Shown one piece after another: positions 30,670 to 43,986 of a stretch of 64,000 nt of DNA. The DNA is from Halichondria panicea (Eukaryota; Porifera; Demospongiae; Suberitida; Halichondriidae), in contig NC_087379.1 of the NCBI RefSeq assembly GCF_963675165.1, positions 62,001-126,000 on the forward strand. The letters are read 5' to 3'. Under the pieces are notes generated by a model, which ran no database searches, had not been told where the DNA came from, and saw nothing but the letters and a program-made list of their open reading frames with translations. The position numbers and the translations under genes were made by a program. Position 1 is the stretch's first letter; each line of letters starts with the position of its first letter.

Positions 30670-31443
30670 ACTGAGGGGGGAGAGAAAAGGATAACAACAG
30701 GCTAAAAAGGGGCGTGTCAAGCTTTATAATAATAATAGCAAAGAATTCGCAACGAAAACTACAAACAAATGTATCAGAACATGTACAATAATTATACTCA
30801 CCTTTAGAAAAGTGTTTAGTAGTAGAAAGAAAAGCTCAAAGCTTGGCAAAAGCAGCTATAGACTCACAGCTCTCACAGTGACAGGTCAGGTGATGTATGC
30901 ACAACAATATTCATAGGATCAAAGTATTGATTATGGTTAGACCATAATGGTACACACATACTTGTGGCTATATTGCCTAGCAACATTCTACACCCACTCT
31001 ATTGCTAGCCCTCTGACCAGTTGCCTGAGATACAGACAACACACACTCATACAATGTCACCCTCCATGTTAACAACACTCCATACCATGTTGAAATTGAT
31101 CTCACATCATGCACCCAATGCACACACACAAGATCACAAAATGTATTCAAATTCACCATAATACAAAATCAGCATACATACATACATACATACATACGGA
31201 TGATAATCTCTATGTGTATAATTATGTTAGAACACTCTTAATTGGGTCCATGAGATGCATGGTTGAGTGGACTCCATTACCCCACCCACTCACACCACCG
31301 GCCTTCTCTTGTGGTTGGGATATTTACGTATCAAAACTTTTGTTGCTAATGACAATAATCCAGTGTTGAAGGAATGAGCAATATATACAAGCTCAACAAC
31401 GCACCAGGAGATACCCAGCGAGACAGAGACGAAACAATCAACA
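30670..31443. other. 5' UTR exon and upstream flank of TRIM-NHL T2
   Basis: Intron donor at 30802/30801. The flank is the same as in T1, including (ATAC)n near 31175-31196. No gene seen. Confidence 0.5.
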
Positions 31444-31639
31444 CTAGGCAATTATTTCCAAGTGCTCATTGTCCATCACAACCCAATGCCCATACAAGCA
31501 GCCTGAGACCACTTGTGTACAAGGAACAAACATCATTATTGAGAGGGATTGAGAATACACACATTGATTAAGAGTTGGTGCAACTGAAACCCAGCCTTCA
31601 AGAGAAGCTCTAAAACTGTTAGACAGTGGACTAGTGGAC
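31444..31639 (-). CDS. Orphan terminal exon, unit T2
   Basis: Identical peptide to 22720-22907 (APTLNQCVYSQSLSIMMF, HLEIIA-stop), with 8 extra bases near the acceptor. Family unknown. Confidence 0.4.
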
Positions 31640-31680
31640 CTGCTAGACCCAACCCCACACACACCAGACCACCCCCTCAT

Positions 31681-32590
<910 letters not shown>

Positions 32591-32591
32591 C

Positions 32592-32701
32592 TCATGTGCT
32601 TTGAACTTGTAGAGGACAAAATCTCTCTTGACCTGACACCACCAGTAGCAGGTAGAAGGTAGGCAGCAATCACTGCATCATCCTCCAGAGCTGTCAACTG
32701 G
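32592..32701 (-). other. Unassigned exon candidate, unit T2
   Basis: Copy of 23771-23880 with the same two open readings; family not recognised. Confidence 0.3.
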
Positions 32702-32849
32702 AGTGGGTGTGTGCAATATAAAGCCAATGTTAGAATTTTAGGCCTAAATCTTCGGCATTTAATTACACTAACTATTCAGGACACAGATCACAGTCACAGC
32801 TTGCACCAGTATCCCCCCTCCCCTACACACACACAGTAGGTACACTGAC

Positions 32850-33011
32850 CAAGAGAAGCAACCTTGAGGGGAGCTCAGAGTGAAGTTGACCTTGACTCCA
32901 GTGCTGGAGGGAACATAGGGAAGTAAACCACCGGTACCTTCAGCTTCCCCAGAGAGCTGGCTTTATGAAGGGAGCAGACAAGTGTGAGGCTGCTATCGAG
33001 GCTGCCTTCAT
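32850..33011 (-). pseudogene. NUP210-like exon 1 remnant next to kinase C1
   Basis: It starts MKAAS and continues towards ASSLGKLKVPV, but lacks about 10 bases in the signal peptide and one in the gtaaaccacc stretch. It lies 288 bp downstream of the kinase stop, as in C2 and C3. Confidence 0.65.
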
Positions 33012-33298
33012 CTTGATATCCAGTATATGCAGTAGGTAGGTAGTTTAGCTTTAGTAGCGCTATAGCCCACATGGCTTTCTGACCTCTGACCCCATGCAAC
33101 ACCCCCTCATCTTGAGCAGCCCCTCCCCACTTTGTTTGCAGAGAACACTAAAAAAATTGTCGTACTTATAAAATAGACAAAAAAACAGTCATGCATGCCC
33201 AATGCTATGGCCAAAATAATAATCACAAAGTACAAAATAGTGATGAACATGGGGTAGTCGAAAACTATTTCACACGTACAGAAATGACACTAAATGTC

Positions 33299-35283
33299 CT
33301 AAGGCTCAGAGTTCAATTGTTTGATGTGGTGTAGCACAGTGTCCATGGAGGGTCTGTCCTGAGGGGAGTGAGAGACACAGGAGGTGATGAGTGGGTGAAG
33401 CTCCCACCATACACCTTCCATACTCGATAACAGACGATAAAACAGTTCAGATTTCGGAAATGTTCAAGTCACCACTTCACAAGCAAGCACTCCAAAACTG
33501 TACACATCGATCTTTGTCGTCTGTTGTGGTGGTGGTTGACGTGATGAAGGTGGTTGGGGATAGGCCTCAGGGGCAGTGTACAGGATAGCACCTTCTCCAG
33601 GAGTAGTGGCATCTCGAGCTAGGTTGGCTGATCCAAAGTCTGAGAGTTTGGCAAGCCATTTGTTGTTGGGTAGAGAGAGAAGGAGGACATTAGCAGAGCT
33701 CACATCTCTGTGGATGATGGGTTCCCTCTGTCGGTGGAGATAAACCAGAGCTGAGGAGATGTCTCCAAAGATCCTTCGCTTGTTGGGACCAACACGATTG
33801 TCTTGGTATGCAGAACGTAGAGGGGTATCCAGGAGCTCTGTGACAATCATGGGACCTGTTTGCTCGTTGAGGACGGCAGCAACAAAGAGGACAAGGTTGG
33901 GGTGGCGGATCTGAGCCATGGTGCGAATCTCACGACGAATTCGATCCACCGTGGTCTGTCGTAAGATTTCAGGATACACTCGTTTGACGGCCACCGTTGT
34001 TCCTCTAAAGGTTCCCTTGGCAACGTAGCCCCAGGCCCCTCGGCCAAGAATCTCATCCTCTCTAATAGACACCTCCTCTGGAGACACCTGCCAGAACTCC
34101 ACCTCCTGAGGGTGGCTGCTACGATTGGTGGCTGAGAGAGAGGCCACTCTTCGTTGGAGGACGTCCACTTGTCCTCTGAGGGTCCCTACCAGCTGTTGGT
34201 TCTCTGTGTCAGATCTCTGTCGCTGGTTGTTGCAATGTGTCAACAGGTCATTGGAAAGTGTTAGTTGTTGCTGTAATCGAGTGATTTCTTTGTTTTGTTC
34301 TGCCACCAACAGTTGAACATCTGAACGTGATTGTGTGGCCTGTTCATTAGAGCTTGTTAGCTGAACCTGACTGTGTCCCAAAAGTGGCCCGATTGAGACT
34401 GTTTTAGTGACATCATCGTGTGAGTTGGTTGGTTCAAAGATCTCTAGCATTGTATCTGGCTGTCTCGTTACTTTAGTTACCATAACTAGTCCCATCTCTC
34501 TCAGCCTCCTCTCTGAGTCAGGGTTGTACCTGCATGGACACTGTGGGGGGGTGAACACATGTGACTACACATACACTGTACTAGTAATAGCTTACCAGTG
34601 CAAATCTCTGCCTTGACTTGTTTACATCGTCCCCACACGTCCACGACCCCCCACATAGGTGTGTCCAGGGGGTAGTCCTTCACACGTACAGACCCTCTCC
34701 ACACATCATTCACAAACCAGTGGACCTCCTTCTCAAGCGTCAGTAACATTCCTAAGGAATCACCCTCTCCCAAATCTTCTCCCGTGTTAAAACCCAGTCT
34801 ACAGAGTTTCTTGTCCTTGTAATAAAGATTTTGAGTACTGATGAACGCATACAGTAAATGCTTGTGCTTCTTTTGCCATTTCAAATATCCTAACTGTGTC
34901 AGTGTCGAGTCCTCCGGGTTCTCTCCAGTGAAACCAATTTGCTGTTAGAGAGAATAGAGTATCTATATATGCATGAATATAATTAATCTAGATGATAATT
35001 ATGGTATGTGCATGCATAAAATAATATAGACTGCCAAGCAGCTAGTGTACATACCAAATGAGCTCTCCCTATTCCACCATACCAGGGGCCCCTCCTCTCT
35101 GTCATGGTGACTTTGAACATCTGTCCACACTACACCATAGCCGGAGCTCTCAGTCCTAGTGGCTACTGTGTTGCTCTTTGTTAGCTCAACATTCTCTCCC
35201 TTGTTCCTATGGAAGGTAACGAGAGAGCTGCTCCATTCTACTCCACCAAACAAGACACATTCATCGCAATCGCTAGTAGCCAT
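33299..35283 (-). pseudogene. NHR-coiled-coil-kinase, copy C1 (at least three lesions)
   Basis: Homologue of the intact gene at 41974-43986. Exon 1 (from 35283) has VTFHRNKGENVELTK but loses about 23 bases after SSGYGVV, shifting the frame. Exon 2 is intact and has the more canonical NHR ending WGVVDVWGRCKQVKAEIC. Exon 3 has 7 extra bases (tgcaggtac for gaa) just after its acceptor. The kinase domain is complete to ACEVVT (GRGAWGYV, VAVKRV, HRDVSSANVLL, DFGSAN), then CGA has become TGA at 33464-33466, removing the last about 60 residues. The coiled-coil part differs much from C2/C3, so this is an older paralogue. Confidence 0.75.
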
Positions 35284-35289
35284 CTTTCA

Positions 35290-36633
35290 ACTACTGCATT
35301 GCATGTTGTCATACACACAACGCCCCCACATTGCATTCAGTTACAATTTAAAACGAAAAACAATACACAACACTAACATACAACTGACAGAGTATCAATC
35401 ACAAACGTCATCATTTATCGGACACTGATATCCTACAGCAAATACAGACACCATTTAAGGACACCACTTTATTAGCCTATCTATTCTATAAATATTGTAG
35501 CTATATTATATTATACAAAAGAATTGTCTGTCTTAAATGCAGTGCTATAATATTCTCACCAGAGGACTCTTGCAAAAATGCAAACTGCATGAGGACTGTA
35601 ATAGTAGCAGAACTCTATAGAGCTAGCTACTGACCAACTCAAACTCTTATCGGCACTAACACCAAAAAGTCTCTCGGGCCATACTTTGAAGATTGATACA
35701 ATGAGAACACACAGACAACACACACTCATACAATGTCACCCTCCATGTTAACAAACTCCATACCATGTTGAAATTGATCTCACATCATGCACCCAATGCA
35801 CAAAGTACACACACAAGAATAACACTTACCAATTCTATTTCTCAATGGGAGGGCTCCAGTTTTTTGAATGCAAATAAGCACACCTATAATTATATCTACA
35901 TAATTATAGGCGTGCAGCTTGATTATTTATTAATAGCCTAGAAAGATGGGGATGGGGACCTGCGGGGCTTCAGCCCCTGGAGCCCCCCTTCCTACGCCAC
36001 TGTATATTTGTAAATGTATACGTGTCAGTTACAAGCCACTAAACAGTAAAAAATGATACCCAGATATGGCAATCCATGAGCCTAAAATTTGCTGCAAAGA
36101 AAGAGACGGAACTAAATTGTTATGTCGCAGGTTCATGCAGACATTTGAGTTTAGTGAAATTGTATTCAACAACTGATAAAATGCACAAGAACAAAGGTAT
36201 AAGTATGTACAAGACAAAAGGCAGTGGAGCAGAGGCTCCCATATACACAAAGAGCCGCCTGGAGCGGGCCCCTATAGCTAGGCACAAAAGGAACAAATTA
36301 GAACAACTATACAGAAAGAACCTACTAACAATAGGATTATGCTCACCTTTTATAGTAGAAAGAAAAGCAAACCTTGGCAAAAGCAGCTATAGACACTCAC
36401 AGCTATCTCTCACAGTGACAGGTCAGGTGATGCATGCACAACAGCGATATGATTATGGTTAGGTTAGGTTGAGGTATTGATTACGGTTAGTTATACCTTG
36501 ACGTGAGATACTTGTAGCTATATTGCCTAGCAACATTCTACACCCACTCTATTGCTAGCCCTCCGACCAGTTGCCTGAGATACAGACAATACACACTCAT
36601 ACAATGTCACCCTCCATGTTAACAACACTCCAT
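35290..36633. repeat. Decayed unit-A flank and small hairpins
   Basis: 35700-35820 and 36350-36640 match the upstream flank of the TRIM-NHL genes, but no TRIM gene follows. At 35876-35921 an AT-rich palindrome (cacctataattata...taattatagg) occurs. No coding region seen. Confidence 0.5.
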
Positions 36634-37592
36634 ACGTAATACCATAGATAGTAGAGGAAGGGGATTGGAAACACAGGCAATTAGCACTATTTCACACACA
36701 CCGTCCTTGCTACAACCTCAATTATAGCCGCGACCATGGATACAGCTTGTGCTAAGCTTGTAATAAACTTTTTGTGCACTAATAATATAATGGCAGTTTA
36801 TACTAAACTAAAAGCTTAAGCAAGCTTATGATCATGCATAGACAACAATGAACAATCCATAAAAGGTATAAGCATGGTCTAAACATAATTATACATGAAT
36901 TATCAATGTTCTTCCAGTGATTTCTCAGTCCAAGTTCTTGCCACACGTACACATCGACACTGCGGTGACAAAATCAGAGCATGAATAGTGATTTTAAAAA
37001 TCTAATGGATTGGAAGCAATAATATGGACATTAATCTTTACTATTGCCGAGTCTCTAATATAAACTCAGCTTAGTTATGGAGATGCTACCCCGCAAAGAT
37101 GGCTAGTGGAAATCAACATATCGGCCAATAACTCAAGAAGTATGCTATCCCCACTTCCAATAATAATATAGCTGAAGCAATAAAATACCATCATGTATTA
37201 CTACTGTGATCATTCATTTACAATAGATGCAATTCATAAGTCAGTTCTTACCCCACAAATAAAAAGAAGAAGCTATAAGTGTTGTAAAATCTTCAAATTT
37301 TTTGTGCTACCAAGAGTGAACATGACTTCTAGCTATAGAAATAATGTTTCATTTTTTACCTAGCCATGCCTCAAGACAAATTTTAGGGCTATTCATACAT
37401 TTACTTACCTTGTATCCTCTCATCTGTTTCTTTTCAAAAGCTTCTCTTGACCTCAAAACCAGTAAAATCACACCTCAAGGTGTCTATTGGTTGCAACGCG
37501 CACGGTCCCAGAGGCCTCACGTTGCAAGCATAAGCTCACGTGATCCCGTTTTCCAATCCCCTTCCTCTACTATCTATGGTAATACTGTGGCT
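36634..37592. mobile_element. TIR element, about 0.95 kb
   Basis: A near-perfect 32-bp inverted repeat (accatagatagtagaggaag... at 36641 and its complement ending near 37585) encloses AT-rich sequence without a long ORF. It interrupts the duplicated flank right after the bases ctccatac, where other copies continue with catgttgaaa. The transposase source is unknown. Confidence 0.6.
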
Positions 37593-37615
37593 AACCAAAT
37601 GTCAGACTGAGTTGA

Positions 37616-37825
37616 CCACACAAGTCTTCCTGCAGACAGTGCAGTACATCCACTCTTCCTGTACTTGAAACATTTGTCCATGTATATATAATTATAGTGA
37701 TCTAATAATCATTATTACCGTTTGCAGTCCCTTCACTCTTCCGACTATTGTGTCCTTCTCTGACAGCTCAACAATATTCTCCTCCACAACAACATCTCTC
37801 CCAGTCTATATAATTATTATTGTTA
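37616..37825 (-). other. Two unassigned exon candidates
   Basis: The minus strand reads GRDVVVEENIVELSEKDT then IVGRVKGLQ before a ggtaat donor (about 37806-37722), and QVQEEWMYCTVCRKTC (about 37680-37620) with a CxxC. They could be neighbouring exons of one gene with a zinc-binding CxxC. Not found elsewhere in the window; family not recognised. Confidence 0.3.
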
Positions 37826-37869
37826 TAAACATTATTATGGATTTGCGCATGCGCACACCACAATGTTGT

Positions 37870-38530
37870 GCTTGAGCACAGTTGATCCAAAGTCAGATTT
37901 TCAGAAAAATACCTATCTGGGCCCTGATTTGTCATTTTGCGGCCTCGGACCATATCATATCCATGGGCATGGGCTTCATTAAAATAATCCATGGTACAGC
38001 CAAATTGGCAAATATTTTTATCTCTCGAATATGAAGTTTGATGACAACCATCTGAAAGGTATTTTTCTAAGCTTTCAGAAAATGTAAGGTTGGATCCACA
38101 GAATTCAAGTTATGGCAGCTGAAAGAAAGATTGATAATGTGGTGTAGTTGACATTTTTCGTCAACAATTTTAGGATTTTCTGAAAGCTTAGAAAAAGCCT
38201 TTCATATGACGTGTTTCAATCCAAAATTTCGTCTGGGCCCTGATTTGTCATTTTTCTGCCTCAGACCATGGGCTATATATATATAATCCATGGTACGGCC
38301 AAATTGGCAAATATTTTTTATCTCTCGAATATGAAGTTTGATGACACCATTTGAAAGGTCTTCTTCTAAGCTTTCAGAAAATGATAAAATTTTGGACGTT
38401 GGATCCACAGAATTCAAGTTATGGCAGCTAAAAGATATTGATTAACGGAGGGTTGTAGTTAACATTTTTCAACAGCCATAACTTCGATCAGTACAGGTGA
38501 TCTAACGTCAAAAATTTAAAATTTAAAGAT
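37870..38530. repeat. Foldback repeat family, two tandem copies
   Basis: Two successive units (about 37890-38125 and 38170-38430), each with ctgaaagcttagaa and ttctaagctttcag arms, aagttatggcagct and aaattggcaaatat. They are the clearest place to derive a consensus. Confidence 0.7.
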
Positions 38531-38666
38531 TAGAAGCTTTTTATAAAAGCTTTGGCACATCCACCGAAGCATGCATCAGCACCCGCAGTGCTTAAGCTAC
38601 CCCAGTGCATTAAACATGTTTCATTAACACACACACACACAAACACACGATAATTATATTATAATA

Positions 38667-39810
38667 CTACATTTGTTTATCACAAGAGTTAGATAGAGCT
38701 ACAAAGTGCTTGAGTGTTCCGATTCTTTCTCCGGCCAGGTGCAGGGAGTAACCAATCAGAAACAGGGCCATAGCGTACGAGGCCACTAGAAAATAGGTGG
38801 GGGGTAGGGACTGGTTGAGCAATGACTGCAGGGGAGGTAAGAATGTACATGTAAAATAACTGATTTTGAGTACATCAAAAATCGAAATCTAGACATGTAG
38901 AACCCTCGGCCACGCCCCCTAAATAATGGCCGAAAGCTAAGGTGGTCTGGATTGCAGCCACATGTACTTACCATAGGAAGACGACTACTGAACAATGACC
39001 ATCTCGCTAGTCGCTATTCAACATAACGCAAACAGCATTCTGCTCACTTAACCTCTTAACAGACAGCCACATGCTGTATCAGCAGAAAATGATTGATGTA
39101 TGTATTTTGTGCACAAAGTACAAACAATCTAGCTCTAGCTTGCCTCTGCAGTCTTATTAAAGCTTGCAAGACATAATTATAGAGAAGCATTTAGTGAAGT
39201 CCCTAGGTTAGCTAGAAGCAGTAACTTAGCTCATGAGCATACATGACCTCTCAACTATAATTATAGGGATACGTCTCAGTAGCTGCCAAAACCTTGCTAT
39301 ATAGAGGTTCAACTGTAACTATATGCACCATTGAACAGAGATGAGCTCCAAAACCTACAAAATTCTTTTTTTGTTGCTGTGGGGAATTAATCCCACCACC
39401 CATCCACCCACTCACTAATAGGGAGATGCCCATATGAGAGGCTATGACCAGAAGGACGTTGAAGTAGCCGTGCAGTGTGCCCTTAGTGAGGTTGGTGAGT
39501 CCATCGCGATGCAGCATCTCCCAGCCATCAAAGTAGACCACCCCCCAGCACACGTGGAGTATGATCATGATGTTAGCTCCAAATGCTGTGTAGAGGTACA
39601 ATAAATTACATATAGGTCACTAGCTATTGTAAAAATAATTGGTTTGTACATCAACGAAATTGTCGTCTAATATCATGGCTGTAATACTAGTAGCTTGTCA
39701 ACGTCACTGTATAATTAGGTTTTCAAGCACTTATAACAACGTACCTGACGAGAGGACAAAGTACTGTGATCCATGGATCACTTCAAACCCGGGGGTACAA
39801 CTATAATACA
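38667..39810 (-). CDS. APH1 (gamma-secretase subunit), 3' exons only
   Basis: APH1 is the multi-pass scaffold subunit of gamma-secretase. Three exons join in phase: 39810-39745 (YYSCTPGFEVIHGSQYFVLS), 39585-39416 (AFGANIMIILHVCWGVVYFD, then GYFNVLLVIASHMGISLL), 38825-38667 (LPPTYFLVASYAMALFLIGY, ending SNSCDKQM-stop). Human APH1 has VGIHGDSPQFFLYSAF, VIILLHVFWGIVFFDG and HLLVSAQTFIS, and the histidines in the two membrane segments are kept. The frame is undamaged, but the exons for the first four membrane segments are missing: upstream lies an ABCF3 fragment. It is either a truncated copy or the 3' end of a gene cut by rearrangement. Confidence 0.7.
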
Positions 39811-39984
39811 CTGCACACAACCGACGATGGTTCCATGTTCCCACATCTACAGCATAGGACACACAAATTAGTGAGCTTTGGCACTGCGAGCAATTAGCGG
39901 TTTTAAGACACTTTAATTGTATACAATAGTGCTTTCTCAGAGCTACAGAATGCGTCTTTGAGTTTGTTAAATAGGACGTTCCTA

Positions 39985-40310
39985 ACACAAGTTATGGCCT
40001 CTAAAAGATAGCTCTAAAAACAAACCTGATTTTTCAACACGTATTAACTTTAATACCGTTGATCCAATGTCAAAAAATGTTTATGATTTTCTGAAAGTGA
40101 CCTTTCAAATGATGTGTTTCGTTCGTTGGGGCCATAATTTGTCATTTTTCGGCCTTGGACCATGGGCTATTATTCATGGTATGGCCAAATTGGCAAATAC
40201 TGTTATCTCTCAAATATAAACTTTGATGACAAGTCTCTTTCTAAGCTTTCAGAAAATCAGAAAATCATTGAAATTGTATCCACGGAATTCAAGTTATGGC
40301 AGCTAAAAGA
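39985..40310. repeat. Foldback repeat family, copy in B2
   Basis: Close copy of 14440-14800. Confidence 0.7.
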
Positions 40311-40413
40311 TAGCTCTGAAAACAGGCCTGATTCTGAAAAAACACCCACACCTTCCCCTAGAAAACAGAAGATTAATTAATGTAAGCACTTCCGTCTCTC
40401 AAAAACTGCTTAC

Positions 40414-41078
40414 CTTGCAAACAGTGTCCTGGCCAGATCAAATCTCATTCTTCTGTGGAGTGAACCCCAGACCAGTCACAATACAGCCAGCTCTGTGAGT
40501 GAGTGAGCACAGTGTGTAAGATGGTACTTGATCTACTGGGTACAGTTACCTTGCTGGTGCTTTGTCAGCGTCTATCTCCTGTAGTGGAAGGTATACCTCA
40601 GCCAGCTCATCAGAAGCGCTACACATACAGAGGGAGGGGCAGATGAAAGGTAAATAAAGAACTGAAAATAAGTGACTGAAAATATACACACAAACCATAA
40701 TCATACGAATGCTCACTAGCAGTCAAACACACAGTACACTACACACTAGGACACCTACACACTGGTAACCCTAATTATAGCTGGATACCAATTTGGTAAT
40801 AAAATTCATTATTGTAATTTTACTGTACTTAAAACACCTCCCCCCACCCCTAGTATACAGACCTGCCTGCCTGCTGTGCTCTTGTCCCCTGAGGCCATGC
40901 AGTAGCTCCCCCTCTCTAGCGAGCAGCTGCACTCTCTCAGTGTCACACTTGAGTACACTATCCAGTGCTAGTGTGTTGTCCCCGGTGACCTCTTGCTCCA
41001 CGTGTAGTACACTCACACCAGCTGGTAGACGCAGCTCACGACACGCCATAGAGCGGAGGAGGGTGGACTTGCCAACAC
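40414..41078 (-). pseudogene. ABCF3-like fragment, unit B2
   Basis: Same three exons as B1 (41078-40863, 40618-40550, 40492-40414). Here LPLQEIDADKAPAR has no stop, but the last exon has the same internal loss of the ABC signature and reads IVTGLGF. Confidence 0.75.
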
Positions 41079-41195
41079 CTGCACGTGTGTGAGGGGGTGT
41101 GTGGTTAGGGCAGGGGAGAGACACACATGTATCACTACAAGTATGCTAGCTGCATGGTTAGATATCTGACACTATGTCCGGTTTAATGTTCAACC

Positions 41196-41296
41196 TGTGT
41201 GTGTGTGTGTGTGGGTGGGAGTGTGTGTGTGTGGGTGGTAGTGTGTGTGTGTGTGTAGGAGTGTGTGTGTGTGGGTGGGAGTGTGTGTGGGTGGCA
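41196..41296. repeat. GT/GGGT-rich tract
   Basis: Equivalent of 15660-15765, with a different number of gtgggtggga cycles. Confidence 0.9.
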
Positions 41297-41511
41297 TAAT
41301 AATTATACGTGATCATTAATTATTTTTATTGCACTATAATTATATAATAATTATTGGACGCTGGAATTCACCGAGCAATATTAAGCCACGTTAAAATTGT
41401 TTTTAGGCCTAAATCTTTGCATCAAGCTTAATTAACTATTGACTGTAACTCAGGGTCACAGCTTGCACCAGTATCCCCCCTCCCCTACACACACACAGTA
41501 GGTACACTTAC

Positions 41512-41691
41512 CAAGAGAAGCAACCTTGAGGGGAGCTCAGAGTGAAGTTGACCTTGACTCCAGTGCAGTGCTGGAGGGGACATAGGGAAGTAAAATCACC
41601 GGTAAGTTCAGCTTCCCCAGAGAGCTGGCTTCATGAAGGGAGCAGACGAGTGTGAGGACCATGACATGGCTGCTATCAAGGCTGCCTTCAT
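41512..41691 (-). pseudogene. NUP210-like exon 1 remnant, downstream of kinase C2
   Basis: It starts MKAALIAAM, then extra bases (tgacatgg) put the signal peptide out of frame (SWSSHSSAPF). Same change in C3. Confidence 0.7.
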
Positions 41692-41973
41692 CTTGATATC
41701 TAGTACAGTACAGTATATTAATAGGTACGTACGTAGTTTAGCTAAAAAAGTCCCACATGGCTTTCTGACCTCTGACCCCAAGCAACACCCCCTCATCTTG
41801 AGCAGCCCCTCCCCCACTTCGTCGGCAAAGAACACATAATAAAATTGACAAAAAAGACAGCCAAAATAACCAAAATAATTATCACACAAATAAACTAAGT
41901 ACAAAATAATGATTAATATGCATAGGGTAGTCGAAGCATAGGGTAGTCGAAAACTATTTCACACGTTTATGTC

Positions 41974-43986
41974 CTAAGGCTCCGAGTCCAATTGTTTGAT
42001 GTGGTGTAGCACAGTGTCCATGGAGGGTCTGTCCTGAGGGGAGTGAGAGACACAGGAGGTGATGAGTGGGTGGAGCTCCCGCCATACACCTTCCATACTC
42101 GATAGCAGACGAACAAACAGTTCAGATTTCGGAAATGTTCGAGTCACCACTTCACAAGCAAGCACTCCAAAACTGTACACATCGATCTTTGTCGTCTGTT
42201 GTGGTGGTAGTTGTGGGGAGTACGGAGATTGAGGAAATGCCTCAGGGGCAGTGTACAGGATAGCACCTTCTCCAGGAGTAGTGGCATCTCGAGCTAGGTT
42301 GGCTGATCCAAAGTCAGAGAGTTTGGCAACCCATTTGTTGTTGGGTAGAGAGAGAAGGAGGACATTAGCAGAGCTCACATCTCTGTGGATGATGGGTTCC
42401 CTCTGTCGGTGGAGATAAACCAGAGCTGAGGAGATGTCTCCAAAGATCCTTCGCTTGTTGGGACCAACACGATTGTCCTGGTAGGCAGAACGTAGAGAGG
42501 TATCCAGGAGCTCTGTGACAATCATGGGACCTGTTTGCTCGTTGAGGACGGCAGCAACAAAGAGGACAAGGTTGGGGTGGCGGATCTGAGCCATAGTGCG
42601 AATCTCACGACGAATTCGATCCACCGTAGTCTGTCGTAGGATTTCAGGATACACTCGTTTGACGGCCACCGTTGTTCCTCTAAAAGTTCCCTTGGCAACG
42701 TAGCCCCAGGCCCCTCGGCCAAGAATCTCGTCCTCTCTAATAGACACCTCCTGTGGAGACACCTGCCAGAACTCCACCTCCTGAGGGTGGCTGTTATGAT
42801 TGGTGGCTGAGAGAGAGACCACTCTTCGTTGGAGGACGTCCACTTGTCCTCTAAGGGTCCCTATCAGCTGTTGGTTTTCTGTGTCAGATATTTTTCGTTG
42901 ATTGTTGGCATATGTTAGTTGTTCATTGGATTTTGCCCACTGTTCATTGGCAAGTGTTAGTTGTTGCTGTAGTTGAGTGTTTTCTTGGACTTTTTCAGCT
43001 ACCTCTCGTTGAAGCTCTTGATTGTCTGAGCGTGATTGTATGAGCAGTTCATTAGCTCTTGTTAGTTGAAGTTGAATATCTTCCACAAGTGGGGTTGAGA
43101 CTGTTTTAGTGACATCATTTTGTGACTTAGTCGATCTAAACCCTAGTCTTGCAAACAACGACTGTGTTCCCACTGCTTTAGGTGTTGCATCCTGTGCCAG
43201 TCCCATCTCTCTCAGCCTCCTCTCTGAGTCAGGGTTTCTGGACACTGTGGGATAGTGAACACATGTGACTGACTACACATACACTGTACTAGTAATAGCT
43301 TACCAGTGCAAATCTCTGCCTTGACTTGTTTACACAGTGTATACACACTCACGACCCCCCACATAGGTGTGTCCAGGGGGTAGTCCTTCACACGTACAGA
43401 CCCTCTCCACACACCACTAACAAACCAGTGGACCTCCTTTTTCAGCGTCAGCAACATTCCCAAGGAATCACCCTCTACAAAATCATCAGTGTTGAAATCC
43501 AGTTTACAGTGTTTCTTGTCCTTGTAATAGAGAGTACGGCCACTAATATTCAGTAAATGCTTGTGATCCTCTCGCCATCTCAAATATGTTAACTGTGTCA
43601 GTGTCGAATTCTCCGGGTTCTCTCCAGTGAAGCCAATTTGCTGTCAAAGAGAGCGAATTAATTTAATATACAAGTACATGAATAAGCTACAGATGATAAG
43701 AGATCCGAAGCGCTGGTAAAAATTAATACCTTGCACACACCAAATGAGCTCTCACCATTCCACCAGCCCAACCTCCCTCCTTCTCTGTCACAGTGACCTT
43801 GAGCATCTGTCCAACAACCACTGGCTTACTAGTGAGCACTATACCATAGTTATGGCTCTTAGTCCTAGTGGCTACTGTGTTCCTCTTTGTTAGCTCAACA
43901 TTCCTCCCCTTGTTCCTATGGAAGGTAACGGGAGAGCTGCTCCATTCCACTCCACCAAACAAGACACCATCATCCCTTGTAGCCAT
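41974..43986 (-). CDS. NHR (Neuralized)-coiled-coil-protein kinase, intact copy C2 (617 aa)
   Basis: Exons 43986-43741, 43640-43304, 43244-41974; phases 0 and 1 agree, giving 618 codons with the stop. Residues 1-about 190 form a Neuralized homology repeat: FHRNKGRNVELTK, NTVATRT, YGIVLTSKPV, GGWAGGMVRAHLQIGFT, GDSLGML, VHWFVSGVWRG, WGVVSVYTLCKQVKAEIC. A Gln-rich coiled coil spans about 250-335. The kinase domain (about 355-615) has GRGAWGYV, VAVKR (K390), HRDVSSANVLL (D483), DFGSAN (D505), TAPEAF and DVYSFGVLACE. It looks like a TKL-type Ser/Thr kinase with all catalytic residues. NHR domains bind proteins or lipids and usually sit on RING ligases, so fusion to a kinase is unusual. Signal input through NHR and phosphorylation output is an inference. 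C1 and C3 are damaged paralogues. Confidence 0.88.

Noticed and set aside
33464..33466. TGA in the C1 kinase as a selenocysteine or programmed readthrough site
   Set aside because: The aligned codon in C2 and C3 is CGA (Arg), and the same gene has two other frame lesions, so simple decay explains it.
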